From a virus, in the IMG/VR virus record IMGVR_UViG_3300044691_000182, positions 1 to 49,093 of that record: a DNA stretch of 49,093 nt. One strand, given 5' to 3'. Within the stretch, counting starts at the first letter, position 1, and each line of letters opens with the position of its first letter. Positions 1 to 6,749 of this stretch are shown piece by piece. The notes under the pieces were generated by a model. The model was not told where the DNA came from. It saw only the letters and a program-made list of their open reading frames with translations, and did not search any database. A program made the position numbers and the translations under genes.

Positions 1-1
1 C

Positions 2-1039
2 CTGCAACGGCGCTTTTGCTACAGCCTCACCGCGCAGACCGGCGTCGGCAAGACCACCATAGCGATGCGCCTCGCCGCACATGTAGCGATCGGTAAAGCT
101 CTCGGCACCCTCGACGTTGAACGCGGCACCGTTATCTATTTTGCGGGCGAGAATCCCACCGACGTCACAATGAGGTGGATCGGTCTTTGTCGTGAGATGA
201 ACCTCGATCCCGATACACTCGACGTTCATATAATCGAAGGTTCGATGCACCTTTCCAAGGTTGCAGAGCGAATCACACAGGAAGTGCTCGCCCTCGGGCT
301 TACTGTGGCGCTTGTCGTGGTCGATACGGCTGCCGCCTACTTTGAAGAGGATAACGATAACGACAACGTGCAGGCCGGCAATCATGCGCGGCGCTTGCGT
401 GCACTCTGTCTATTGCCGGGTGGTCCGTGCGTCCTGGTGCTTTGCCATCCTACCAAGAACGCCACGGATGAAAATCTTGTGCCCCGCGGCGGCGGAGCGT
501 TTTTGAACGAGGTCGATGGCAACATAGCGGCCAGACGCGACGGTGATACGGTGATTGCGTTCGCCCTTGGAAAGTTCCGCGGTCCCGAATTTACCCCGAT
601 CAACTTCGCGCTGAAAGTCATTCGCGACCATCCCGCGCTCAAGGACACCAAAGGGCGGCAAATCCCGACAATCGTTGCGGTGCCGATCAGCGCGGCGGAA
701 CGCGAGCGCGCCGAAGGCGTCACGCAAGGCAACGAGCGCAAGATATTAGAGGCGCTGTGCGATTCGTCCGGCATGCGGCAAGCCGATATCGCCAAGGCAA
801 TCGGAATCAATGCTTCCACGGTGAGCCGGACCATTCCGGGGCTATTGGTAAGAAAGCTGGTCGAGGAGTCGCTCGGCGTTCTGACCGCTACCAGCAAGGC
901 GCAGAAGGCGTTGAATGCCGTGGCTAATGTTGCGGTGCCAAAACCTACCCCGTCGCTGGTGCCTATGGTGTTGGGTGATGCTGCGTTCCCCACGCCGAGC
1001 CGACCTGTCGCTGGTCCGCCGATGCCTCCGCCTTATTAG
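2..1039 (+). CDS. AAA+ / RepA-like ATPase, 5' end outside window
   Basis: The frame is open from base 2, so the gene starts to the left of the window; the first ATG at 65 lies inside the ATPase core and is not the start. A Walker A motif (AQTGVGKTT) is at about bases 32-58, a Walker B strand (LVVVDT) near 310-330, and a sensor-like segment ending in CHPTKN near 430-460. The C-terminal part (about bases 735-870) reads as a winged-helix DNA-binding domain with a clear turn around DIAKAIGINASTVS. This order fits RepA-like hexameric helicase/ATPases (AAA_25) of phages and plasmids, acting in DNA replication. A role as replicative helicase or loader is inferred; no polymerase or primase is visible to confirm it. 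Confidence 0.8.
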   Translation: MQRRFCYSLTAQTGVGKTTIAMRLAAHVAIGKALGTLDVERGTVIYFAGENPTDVTMRWIGLCREMNLDPDTLDVHIIEGSMHLSKVAERITQEVLALGLTVALVVVDTAAAYFEEDNDNDNVQAGNHARRLRALCLLPGGPCVLVLCHPTKNATDENLVPRGGGAFLNEVDGNIAARRDGDTVIAFALGKFRGPEFTPINFALKVIRDHPALKDTKGRQIPTIVAVPISAAERERAEGVTQGNERKILEALCDSSGMRQADIAKAIGINASTVSRTIPGLLVRKLVEESLGVLTATSKAQKALNAVANVAVPKPTPSLVPMVLGDAAFPTPSRPVAGPPMPPPY

Positions 1040-1049
1040 GAACCCCATC

Positions 1050-1169
1050 ATGAAACGCTTTTGGTGCTGGCTTCGCGGATACCACCGCTTTCGAATAGAC
1101 GACCAGCTTGAACACTTCTGGCACTGCGACACCTGCCGCAAACGCAACTACGTTCCGGACACCAAATGA
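1050..1169 (+). CDS. Small zinc-ribbon-like phage protein (39 aa)
   Basis: This ORF of 39 residues begins MKRFWCWLRGYHRF and ends with HCDTCRKR, a CxxC knuckle. The layout resembles the short phage/prophage family DUF1660, in which aromatic residues precede a CxxC pair. It sits 10 bases after the ATPase, and its TGA overlaps the ATG of the methyltransferase gene (ATGA), so it is probably translated in an operon with both. Function unknown; a structural zinc site is inferred from the cysteines and nearby histidines. Confidence 0.6.
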   Translation: MKRFWCWLRGYHRFRIDDQLEHFWHCDTCRKRNYVPDTK

Positions 1170-2248
1170 AAAATGGAAAAGCCTGCTATGTCGAGATCGA
1201 TCCTTACGCTGCGGCTTGGCTCCGAAATCTTGTGGCAAGGGGAGTCATTGCAGACGGAGACGTCATCAATCAATCAGTCGTTGATATCAGACCAAAAGAC
1301 CTGGCGGGATACAATCAGGTTCATCTATATGCAGGTGTCGGCGTCTGGTCCTATGGGCTCCGACGTGCGGGAATCCCTGACACTGCGAACGTGTGGACGT
1401 TCTCAGAGCCTTGCCAACCTTTCAGCGCGGCAGGCAAAGGACTTGGATTTGCTGACGAGCGATATCTCCGCCCCTATACGCACCATCTCGTCACTCAGTG
1501 CCGCCCTGCAATCTGCCTTGGCGAGCAAGTCGCGTCAAACGACGGATTGGGCTGGCTCGACGTTGTTCAATCTGACATGGAAAGAGCGCGTTACGCCGGC
1601 GGGGCGCAAGATACCTGCTCTGCGGGCTTCGGTGCGCCGCACATCCGGCAACGGCTCCGAATCGCCTACGCTTCCGAAGAGTGGCTGGCCAACGCCACAG
1701 AGTCGCGACGGGAGTCACGGGGGCGGTTCGCCGGCGCGAGCGATGGGCGAGACGCGCCACGGGTCGAATCTGGACGACTTTGCGATCTTGGCCAGTTGGG
1801 TGACGCCGAGCGCGCGGGATTGGAAGGACTCGGCCGGCATGGCGACAACGGGAATCAATCCGGATGGCTCGGAGCGGACCAGGCTGGATATGCTACCGCG
1901 CCAAGCGACTTTGACCAGTTGGCCAACGCCGCGCAGCCTGGACGGGGAGAATGGTGCCATGACATTGCAGGGAGCGGAGAACGAAGCGATCCGCAAGGGC
2001 TGGAACAACGACTTGGGCACAACAGCCTTTGCGGCAGGCCCGGCCCGACTAACGGTTTCTGGGGCTCTTGCGATTGGCTCTACTGCCGAGATGGCAAGTG
2101 GCGGCCAGTTGAGCCCGGCACATTCCCGCTGGCTCATGGCGTTGCCTCCCGTGTGGGACGACTGCGCGCCTATGGTAACGCGGTCGACGCGGAAGTCACG
2201 ACTGATTTCTGCCGATCCGTCGGCGAAGTCTTAGGGCTTCTCGATTAG
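1166..2248 (+). CDS. DNA (cytosine-5) methyltransferase
   Basis: 360 aa. It should transfer a methyl group from S-adenosylmethionine to C5 of cytosine in DNA, protecting phage DNA from host restriction. Motif I (AGVGVW) is at residues 56-61, the catalytic PCQPFS loop at 82-87 with Cys83, a GEQV version of the ENV motif at about 119-122, an APHIRQRL segment near 157-164, and a C-terminal GNAV near 338. The middle third (about 170-300) is low in recognisable motifs and rich in LANA/LGDA repeats; this is the part that overlaps another well-conserved frame. The ATG overlaps the previous stop. The target sequence cannot be read from the protein. Confidence 0.88.
   Translation: MKNGKACYVEIDPYAAAWLRNLVARGVIADGDVINQSVVDIRPKDLAGYNQVHLYAGVGVWSYGLRRAGIPDTANVWTFSEPCQPFSAAGKGLGFADERYLRPYTHHLVTQCRPAICLGEQVASNDGLGWLDVVQSDMERARYAGGAQDTCSAGFGAPHIRQRLRIAYASEEWLANATESRRESRGRFAGASDGRDAPRVESGRLCDLGQLGDAERAGLEGLGRHGDNGNQSGWLGADQAGYATAPSDFDQLANAAQPGRGEWCHDIAGSGERSDPQGLEQRLGHNSLCGRPGPTNGFWGSCDWLYCRDGKWRPVEPGTFPLAHGVASRVGRLRAYGNAVDAEVTTDFCRSVGEVLGLLD
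1173..2234 (+). CDS. Overlapping second-frame ORF inside the methyltransferase gene
   Basis: A 353-codon open frame lies almost wholly within the methyltransferase gene. It is reported because its product looks like a real phage protein family: it contains LFNLTWKERVTPAG and LRASVRRTSGNG, three spaced repeats GWPTPQSRDG (1683), SWVTPSARDW (1794) and SWPTPRSLDG (1917), and an ending with GGQLSPAHSRWLMALPPVWDDC. From memory, proteins with these repeats and the PAHSRWLMGLPPEWDDCA ending are common next to or over phage cytosine methyltransferases. The repeats fall where the methyltransferase frame reads LANATE, LGDAER and LANAAQ. The start is uncertain: the true N-terminus may be near 1390, and the 5' third is less convincing. 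Function unknown. Confidence 0.5.
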   Translation: MEKPAMSRSILTLRLGSEILWQGESLQTETSSINQSLISDQKTWRDTIRFIYMQVSASGPMGSDVRESLTLRTCGRSQSLANLSARQAKDLDLLTSDISAPIRTISSLSAALQSALASKSRQTTDWAGSTLFNLTWKERVTPAGRKIPALRASVRRTSGNGSESPTLPKSGWPTPQSRDGSHGGGSPARAMGETRHGSNLDDFAILASWVTPSARDWKDSAGMATTGINPDGSERTRLDMLPRQATLTSWPTPRSLDGENGAMTLQGAENEAIRKGWNNDLGTTAFAAGPARLTVSGALAIGSTAEMASGGQLSPAHSRWLMALPPVWDDCAPMVTRSTRKSRLISADPSAKS

Positions 2249-2443
2249 GCGCGCGACACCCTCCCGAATGGCATAAGCAGTTAATCCGGTCGAAGCGTCA
2301 TACTTCGTTTCTTCAAAATGATGAACGCCGCGAAACGTCTTTCCGGCGAGCACCACGATTCGCACGGTGTCGGGTTGCTGAATTGGATTGCGCTTGCGCG
2401 CTGCACGCTGTTGAGCGCGCAGAATTTTGGTTCGAACATTCAT
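2231..2443 (-). CDS. Hypothetical protein (70 aa), leftward operon gene 3
   Basis: A basic N-terminus (MNVRTKILRAQQRAARKR) is followed by a small beta-rich part (VRIVVLAGKTFRGVHHFEET). I do not recognise the family. Its ATG overlaps the stop of the upstream leftward gene (ATGA), and its own stop lies 18 bases inside the convergent methyltransferase gene. The basic head suggests nucleic-acid contact, which is inference only. It belongs to the three-gene operon read from the leftward promoter at 2869-2896. Confidence 0.6.
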   Translation of the reverse strand: MNVRTKILRAQQRAARKRNPIQQPDTVRIVVLAGKTFRGVHHFEETKYDASTGLTAYAIREGVARLIEKP

Positions 2444-2655
2444 TTCACATACGCCTCAACATAGGCGCGCGCTTCGTCGGTCAGGCGGCCGGCCTTGAGC
2501 ATGAGGCGAGCTATCGACAGATCGATACGATCGCCTTTTTTGCTTCGCTTCTTGTCTCGCGCAAGCGTGTCGCGAACTTGTTCCAGCGTGCGGAGCGGGA
2601 TGCCCGCTTTAGCGGCTTCTGCGTGCAGCCACTCTGCGTTGGTTCGGTAGGTCAT
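2440..2655 (-). CDS. Hypothetical protein (71 aa), leftward operon gene 2
   Basis: Charged, mostly helical small protein (MTYRTNAEWLHAEAAKAGIP, then a KRSKKGDR basic patch). No known family is recognised. It begins three bases after the stop of the upstream gene and overlaps the next gene by four bases, so translational coupling is likely. Its length, start codon and operon position support a real gene. Confidence 0.62.
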   Translation of the reverse strand: MTYRTNAEWLHAEAAKAGIPLRTLEQVRDTLARDKKRSKKGDRIDLSIARLMLKAGRLTDEARAYVEAYVK

Positions 2656-2658
2656 GTC

Positions 2659-2841
2659 TCAGCCCTCGATCTTTCCAACGACAACCGACACGGCACCGCG
2701 AAAGCGCATGTGCTCGGCATAGTTTTGAGCAGACGCCTCGTTGCGGGTCGTGTGCTCGTGCGTGGTGCCGTCCTCTTGGATAACCGTAACCTTGTGGGTG
2801 TGGGGCATGGCGGCGATGCGGGCGAGAAGTTGTTCGGTCAT
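2659..2841 (-). CDS. Hypothetical protein (60 aa), leftward operon gene 1
   Basis: The open frame runs further upstream, but the ATG at 2841 is chosen because the leftward promoter at 2869-2896 would start RNA close to 2862, so upstream codons would not be in the message. The product (MTEQLLARIAAMPHTHKVTV, then an acidic turn and beta strands) looks like a compact soluble protein. Family not recognised. First gene of the only leftward operon in the early region, so probably controlled separately from the rightward early genes. Confidence 0.6.
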   Translation of the reverse strand: MTEQLLARIAAMPHTHKVTVIQEDGTTHEHTTRNEASAQNYAEHMRFRGAVSVVVGKIEG

Positions 2842-2868
2842 GTGCGTAACTCCGTGGTTGATGTCGTC

Positions 2869-2896
2869 AACATACAACGTTTTAGATGCACGTCAA
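2869..2896 (-). promoter_or_regulatory. Leftward copy of the phage promoter/operator family
   Basis: On the minus strand: TTGACG (2896-2891), 16-nt spacer, TATGTT (2874-2869). The sequence just after the -35 (TGCATC) and the AACGTT in the spacer match the family consensus. It serves the 2841-2231 operon. Confidence 0.65.
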
Positions 2897-2943
2897 CAGT
2901 TATTTGCACCTTTTACCAAGATTGTGATTTTTACCCCCAAAAA

Positions 2944-3254
2944 CCCGTGCGCACGATGCGTGCACGGCTCTGCACGGCTGCACGAACCGGCCAAATTCTC
3001 CAATGATTTCAAATATAACACTACGATTTTACCCGTGCACGAATGATGCAAGACCATAATAGAATAGGGGGTCGCCTCGGCCCCTTCTATGGTGAGCCGT
3101 GCACGAATATATATCTCTAGGGGGTGCAACGTGCACGGCCGGGTATGCAAGCATTTGAAAACACTTGGAAAAAGTCCGAAAAAGGCCCGTGCACGGAGGC
3201 CTCGAAATTGCACGGTCTTGCGCAACGAATCTATAACGAGGTGTTAACGTGCAA
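2944..3254. repeat. CGTGCACG palindrome cluster, possible replication origin or control region
   Basis: The longest non-coding stretch in the window. CGTGCACG or a one-base variant recurs at 2946-2955 (with GC insert), 2959-2966, 3034-3041, 3098-3105, 3130-3137 and 3188-3195. Half copies TGCACGG lie at 2971 and 3209, and others near 2979 and 3248. At 2961-2984 the copies are spaced by 10 and 8-10 bases, about one helical turn. AT-rich stretches (3001-3030, 3105-3118) lie between copies. The cluster sits between a leftward and a rightward operon. Iteron-type origins and multi-site operators look like this; which one this is cannot be decided from sequence. Not a CRISPR: units are too short and spacers irregular. 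Confidence 0.55.
3059..3090. other. Stem-loop inside the CGTGCACG cluster
   Basis: ATAGAA (3059-3064) plus GGGG (3067-3070) pair with CCCC (3081-3084) plus TTCTAT (3085-3090), a 10-bp stem with a two-base TA bulge and a 10-nt loop. No T-run follows in either direction, so a simple intrinsic terminator is unlikely; it may be an origin structure or RNA hairpin. Confidence 0.4.
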
Positions 3255-3374
3255 ACCGACGCAAACGGGTCATACGAAGAGAATCGCAACGAGCGACAGG
3301 CCGAGCGACTAGCGGAAGATGGACCAGGCCCGTCGCTGCTCGAACAACAAATGGCTACGCTGCGCTTCAAGTAA
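3249..3374 (+). CDS. Small acidic protein (41 aa) at the edge of the repeat region
   Basis: GTG start at 3249 with a GAGG ribosome site seven bases upstream (3238-3241). The product is polar and acidic, with NRNERQAERLAED in the middle and MATLRFK at the end. The first CGTGCA-like repeat overlaps its start. It ends just before the rightward promoter at 3378. The good ribosome site and composition favour it over the longer basic ORF in another frame across the same bases. Family not recognised. Confidence 0.45.
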   Translation: MQTDANGSYEENRNERQAERLAEDGPGPSLLEQQMATLRFK

Positions 3375-3377
3375 CTG

Positions 3378-3405
3378 TTGACATGCAACGATTGTGTTGT
3401 ATGGT
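3378..3405 (+). promoter_or_regulatory. Early rightward promoter, family copy
   Basis: TTGACA (3378-3383), 16-nt spacer starting TGCAACG, TATGGT (3400-3405). It lies 33 bases before the ATG at 3439 and probably drives the first rightward early genes. Confidence 0.75.
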
Positions 3406-3438
3406 GGCGCTACAACCCCGAACCAAGGAGAACCACAC

Positions 3439-3723
3439 ATGGCATATTCGGTTCAACACGCGCAATGCAAAGGGGCTCGCCCCTACTGGTATCAGCTTGA
3501 GGCTTACAGCGATCGCGAAAAGGCGATGCATCGCGCCCGCAACTACGCCCTCGATAACGGCGGCTATGTTTGCGTGAAAGACGCGAGCGGCAAAACGATT
3601 TGGGGCAGTGATCCGGGCGACCTTGAGCGCTCAATCGCTTCTGGATCGAATCACTATTGGCGGGCGCCGCATGTCTGCGATGGCGAGTGCATCATGTCTA
3701 ACTGCCCTCCGGTGCAACGGTGA
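3439..3723 (+). CDS. Hypothetical early protein (94 aa)
   Basis: ATG at 3439 preceded by AAGGAG (3425-3430), a strong ribosome site; codons further upstream are rejected because the promoter lies there. The product has an aromatic-rich N-terminus and an acidic middle, with cysteines in the last quarter (HVCDGECIMSNCPP) that may bind a metal. No family recognised. Its stop overlaps the GTG start of the next gene. Confidence 0.68.
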   Translation: MAYSVQHAQCKGARPYWYQLEAYSDREKAMHRARNYALDNGGYVCVKDASGKTIWGSDPGDLERSIASGSNHYWRAPHVCDGECIMSNCPPVQR

Positions 3724-4211
3724 GCCCCGCCGAGCTCGCCCATCGCATCGCCGCCCTCGATTGGTCCGCGACGTCCCTCCAGCACCAATTGGCCATGTCA
3801 TGCGCCGTGGAGGCTCTGAGGGGCGCCGACGCACCCACGGCCACGGCTGGCCCGCCTAGCGTGCCTCCAGGCACGCCCGACCCGCTCACCGCCGCGGAGC
3901 TCGCCATCGGCGCAGCGTATCGCCTCGACGGCAAGGCGGTGGAAGTGAGCAACGTGGTCGCCCTACCGGTGCGCCCCCGCACTTGCTGGACAACGCTGCA
4001 CCAACTGGACGGGCGCGCGTGGGCCACATCGTCGCATTTCGGTGCCGGCGGCGCATGGGCCTGGATCGTCGAGACGGTAGCGACGGAGTGGAGCGTTGAA
4101 GAGGACGCGGTGCATTGTACGGAAAGTGATTCCGAGGGCATCTATGACGGCGACGATCTTGTGACGATTGACGGGTTGCCGGTGTATCGGATACGGCACC
4201 TGGTGCGATGA
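3720..4211 (+). CDS. Hypothetical early protein (163 aa)
   Basis: GTG start overlapping the previous stop (GTGA). Two parts are visible: an alanine-rich helical N-terminal half ending in a proline/alanine linker (about residues 40-55), then a globular part rich in tryptophan and acidic residues. I do not recognise it. Last gene of the first rightward early cluster; a new promoter follows at 4228. Confidence 0.6.
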   Translation: MSPAELAHRIAALDWSATSLQHQLAMSCAVEALRGADAPTATAGPPSVPPGTPDPLTAAELAIGAAYRLDGKAVEVSNVVALPVRPRTCWTTLHQLDGRAWATSSHFGAGGAWAWIVETVATEWSVEEDAVHCTESDSEGIYDGDDLVTIDGLPVYRIRHLVR

Positions 4212-4227
4212 TGTGCGCAATTATCTG

Positions 4228-4256
4228 TTGACATGCAACGTTGATCGTTCTAGGTT
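4228..4256 (+). promoter_or_regulatory. Early rightward promoter, family copy
   Basis: TTGACA (4228-4233), 17-nt spacer beginning TGCAACGTTG, TAGGTT (4251-4256), 30 bases before the next ATG. Confidence 0.72.
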
Positions 4257-4285
4257 TACGCATCGAACGAAACGGAGTGACGCAT

Positions 4286-4558
4286 ATGACCATTGCGCCA
4301 GATGGTGAATGCGGTAATTGCGTGCGGAACCGCGCAGACCAGTTCCATGAAGCGCTTGTCGATCGCGCAACTTATCAAGATGGAACGCACATGAAACCGG
4401 GATGCACAGCGGAAGTCTGCGAGCGTGCGCTGGAGGTATATCTGGCGCGATACATTCTCACTTTGGTACCCAAGCCCGCCGGCCCGTCGCTTGTGTGCTG
4501 GGAAACGCAGGACGGCGCCGAGCCGGTTCGGCTGTCTTTTGCCGTGAAGGTGTTTTGA
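4286..4558 (+). CDS. Cysteine-containing hypothetical protein (90 aa)
   Basis: ATG at 4286 with GGAG nine bases upstream; the longer upstream frame would begin in the promoter. CGNC near residue 10 and further cysteines later suggest a small zinc-binding protein. Single-gene transcription unit between two family promoters. Family not recognised. Confidence 0.62.
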   Translation: MTIAPDGECGNCVRNRADQFHEALVDRATYQDGTHMKPGCTAEVCERALEVYLARYILTLVPKPAGPSLVCWETQDGAEPVRLSFAVKVF

Positions 4559-4561
4559 CCG

Positions 4562-4589
4562 TTGACATACACCGTTTCCCGTGTATGTT
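4562..4589 (+). promoter_or_regulatory. Early rightward promoter, family copy
   Basis: TTGACA (4562-4567), 16-nt spacer starting TACACCG, TATGTT (4584-4589) with TG just ahead of the -10. It serves the 4620-6435 operon. Confidence 0.75.
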
Positions 4590-4619
4590 TGCGACATCGC
4601 TGCCAGACACGGAGTACCG

Positions 4620-4841
4620 ATGAGCAAGCCGCTGTATCCGACGCTGATTGTTGCACTGAACCCCACTACAATTGCCGCACGCCTCGCATCCCTTGACGTG
4701 ACCAACGAGCTCGCCGCGGAACGTGACCGCGCGCGGCAGGAACGCGACGCCGCACGGCGCCAGGTCCAGACGCTCGAAACGCAACTGCGCGTGGCGATCA
4801 ACGAGCGCGACGATGCGCGGGCATTGGGGAGGATGGCGTGA
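4620..4841 (+). CDS. Coiled-coil small protein (73 aa)
   Basis: ATG at 4620 with GGAG at 4611-4614. After a short hydrophobic head the second half is a continuous charged helix (ERDRARQERDAARRQVQTL) with heptad spacing, so a coiled-coil dimer is expected. First gene of an operon that includes the RNA ligase. Function unknown. Confidence 0.62.
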   Translation: MSKPLYPTLIVALNPTTIAARLASLDVTNELAAERDRARQERDAARRQVQTLETQLRVAINERDDARALGRMA

Positions 4842-5041
4842 TCGCACCGCTCGCCTCGCTGCTGGAACTCCGCCCCGGCACCAAAGACCTTGAAGCGTTC
4901 AACATCGAACGGGTGCGCGGCTTTCTGGAACGCAATTTGGGCTGCTCGCGCAAAGAGGTGATCGGCGCGTTGCGGCTGCATCCGCGCACCGTGGCGAAGG
5001 CGATTACCAGGATACGTGACAGCAACAGGAGCGTGGCGTGA
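4838..5041 (+). CDS. Small helix-turn-helix protein (67 aa)
   Basis: GTG start overlapping the previous gene. The C-terminal half (CSRKEVIGALRLHPRTVAKA) has the spacing of a helix-turn-helix, with a basic tail. It could be an early regulator, perhaps of the repeated promoter family, but that is only a guess. It overlaps the RNA ligase start by four bases. Confidence 0.62.
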   Translation: MIAPLASLLELRPGTKDLEAFNIERVRGFLERNLGCSRKEVIGALRLHPRTVAKAITRIRDSNRSVA

Positions 5042-5586
5042 GTTTAGAATTTCAAGCGTTTCCAAAGATCGCTCGTCTCAACCGTGACTGTATCATTACG
5101 GAAAAGTTAGACGGCACCAATGCGCAGGTTCACATTGACGATGACGGCGTGGTGAGCGCCGGCAGTCGCACTCGGTGGATCACGCCCGGCAAGTCAACCG
5201 ATAACTTCGGGTTCGCAGCGTGGGTCGAGAGCAACGCCGATGAGTTACGCAAACTCGGATCAGGTATCCATTTCGGCGAATGGTGGGGCTTGGGCATTCA
5301 GCGCGGCTATGGATTACATGAGTGCCGATTTTCGCTGTTCAACGCCGAGCGTTGGTTGGACAATCCAGAGCGTCCGTCATGCTGCGGTGTGGTCCCGGTG
5401 CTCTATCGTGGTTCGTTTTCCACGCTTGACGTCGAGGATGCAGTGCATCGGCTGCGCGAACATGGATCGGTTGCCGCTCCGGGGTTCATGAGGCCGGAAG
5501 GCGTGATCGTGTGGCATTGCGCGGCGCGATCGATGTTCAAAGTTACCCTGGAAAAAGACAGCGAGCCGAAGGGCGCTGCTGCATGA
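5038..5586 (+). CDS. ATP-dependent RNA ligase, Rnl2-like
   Basis: 182 aa, GTG start. Covalent nucleotidyltransferase fold: motif I is EKLDGTN with the AMP-accepting lysine at residue 23, a GEWWG motif III-like strand at 80-84, EGVIV (motif IV) at 154-158, and FKV (motif V) with Lys168. These enzymes seal 3'-OH/5'-phosphate breaks in RNA in three AMP-transfer steps. The protein is little more than the adenylation domain, lacking the C-terminal domain of T4 Rnl2. In an operon of small early genes, a plausible job is repair of host or phage tRNA cut by defence nucleases. The phage also carries RtcB, which uses different chemistry. Confidence 0.82.
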   Translation: MSLEFQAFPKIARLNRDCIITEKLDGTNAQVHIDDDGVVSAGSRTRWITPGKSTDNFGFAAWVESNADELRKLGSGIHFGEWWGLGIQRGYGLHECRFSLFNAERWLDNPERPSCCGVVPVLYRGSFSTLDVEDAVHRLREHGSVAAPGFMRPEGVIVWHCAARSMFKVTLEKDSEPKGAAA

Positions 5587-5822
5587 CGTTAAGTGTTGAC
5601 CAAGCCAACTTCCTCGCCCTGCACGTCAAGCGCATCGTCTTCATGTGGCAATGGGTCTTTAGCGACGCCATGCTGCGGGCGAGCTCCGGGCGCCGCTCGA
5701 TCGCCATACGCCGCGCCGAGCTTGACGATCTGATCGAACGCGGGCTGATGATACGGGGCTCGGGAGCGGCTGATGTGCACCCCACAGCGGATGGTGTTGC
5801 GGCTTTGGAGGGAACGACGTGA
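5583..5822 (+). CDS. Winged-helix-like small protein (79 aa)
   Basis: ATG overlaps the RNA ligase stop (ATGA). The pattern of helices followed by LDDLIERGLMIRGSG and TADGVAALEG resembles a winged-helix fold, as in small phage regulators. Assignment is by pattern only. Coupled to both neighbours. Confidence 0.55.
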   Translation: MTLSVDQANFLALHVKRIVFMWQWVFSDAMLRASSGRRSIAIRRAELDDLIERGLMIRGSGAADVHPTADGVAALEGTT

Positions 5823-6028
5823 GCGCCAACCGAGACGAACCATGGCTTTCCGCGATCAAGAACGATCCACGTTCCGAAGCGGAGTTGTGGTTGCTCACGC
5901 GACCGGTTCCGCGATTATTCTCGCCTGGATGGTTTCGACAACCGCTTGAGCCGGGTGCGCCGGTCGTTTTGCATATCCCCAATCGGTTGCACGGTGCGAC
6001 CATCAACGCAGAAGGTGACGTGATATGA
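5819..6028 (+). CDS. Hypothetical protein (69 aa)
   Basis: GTG start overlapping the upstream stop; its own stop overlaps the next gene. Tryptophan- and proline-rich (EPWLSAIK, LFSPGWFRQPLEPGAP). Family not recognised. Kept because of precise coupling on both sides. Confidence 0.55.
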   Translation: MSANRDEPWLSAIKNDPRSEAELWLLTRPVPRLFSPGWFRQPLEPGAPVVLHIPNRLHGATINAEGDVI

Positions 6029-6435
6029 GTTCCCCACCCGTCGCGCTGGCGCTATACCTCGCCGCTCCGTTCGGCGATCGCGAAAAGATGGAATTGGTGG
6101 CGATCGCCCTTCAATCGCGCGGCTACACCATCACAGCGCGATGGGTGTTCGGCGGCGAATCGGGGCTTACGCGCGAAGACATCGCCAAGCTGGACTTGGA
6201 CAACGTTGACGCGGCCGATGCGGTTGTGTCGTTCACGTTTCCGCGCGGTACGCTTTCCAGCGGTGGCGGCCGGCATGTCGAGTTTGGCTACGGCCTTGCG
6301 CGCGGCAAGCGTATGATTGTCATTGGCCACCGAGAGAACGTGTTCCACCATTTCCCCGGTGTCGAAGTGTATCCGACGCTGGAATCGTGGCTGGATGGTG
6401 CGTCCGCTGCGCCGGCAGATGTTGAGACGGTCTAA
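6025..6435 (+). CDS. Nucleoside 2-deoxyribosyltransferase-like protein
   Basis: 136 aa. The fold signature is good: an N-terminal strand ALYLAAPF, LDLDNVDAADAVVSF in the middle, then GGGRHVEFGYGLARGKRMIV. Members of the nucleoside 2-deoxyribosyltransferase/DUF4406 superfamily exchange bases on deoxyribose or cleave N-glycosidic bonds in nucleotides. In a phage this could serve nucleotide salvage, base modification, or removal of a nucleotide defence signal; sequence does not choose between them. Last gene of the RNA ligase operon, with ATG overlapping the previous stop. Confidence 0.7.
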   Translation: MSSPPVALALYLAAPFGDREKMELVAIALQSRGYTITARWVFGGESGLTREDIAKLDLDNVDAADAVVSFTFPRGTLSSGGGRHVEFGYGLARGKRMIVIGHRENVFHHFPGVEVYPTLESWLDGASAAPADVETV

Positions 6436-6443
6436 AAGAATCG

Positions 6444-6471
6444 TTGACATGCATCGTTTTGGCTGTACGTT
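6444..6471 (+). promoter_or_regulatory. Early rightward promoter, family copy
   Basis: TTGACA (6444-6449), 16-nt spacer starting TGCATCG, TACGTT (6466-6471) with TG in front. It begins eight bases after the previous stop codon. Confidence 0.75.
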
Positions 6472-6503
6472 GGCGACATGACCTACCGCGGAGGGCCCCG
6501 CCC

Positions 6504-6749
6504 ATGACTGAGATCGAACGCCTACAGGACGCCAAGCGCCGCGCTCTGGCCATTGCTGACGAGCGGGCGAAGGAAAATGTACGGCTGCTGGCCGAGCGTG
6601 ACCTTCTAGTGAAGGCGTTGGAGGACATCAAGCAGGCGACGATCGACGGTCGCGTTTGCGACGACGTGGCTTGGTTCGATACCATCACGACGCTGTATGA
6701 CTTCTGCGATATCACTCTCGCTGCTGTATCCGGAGCGGTGAAGTCATGA
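6504..6749 (+). CDS. Coiled-coil hypothetical protein (81 aa)
   Basis: ATG at 6504 with GGAGGG (6490-6495). The first half is a charged helix with heptads (ERLQDAKRRALAIADERAKE), as in the protein at 4620, followed by a short hydrophobic C-terminus. Phages often carry such proteins with an unknown role. Confidence 0.62.
   Translation: MTEIERLQDAKRRALAIADERAKENVRLLAERDLLVKALEDIKQATIDGRVCDDVAWFDTITTLYDFCDITLAAVSGAVKS

Noticed and set aside
2944-3254. CRISPR array
   Set aside because: Units are 8-bp palindromes with irregular short spacing; no 24-40 bp repeat with unique spacers.
3124-3312. ORF across the CGTGCACG array (MQAFENTWKKSEKG...)
   Set aside because: Overlaps the better 41-aa ORF, has no ribosome site, and its codons are dictated by the repeats.
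4256-5065. A 269-codon leftward frame antisense to early genes and the RNA ligase start
   Set aside because: Covers three well-supported rightward genes and two promoters, with no coding signal of its own.
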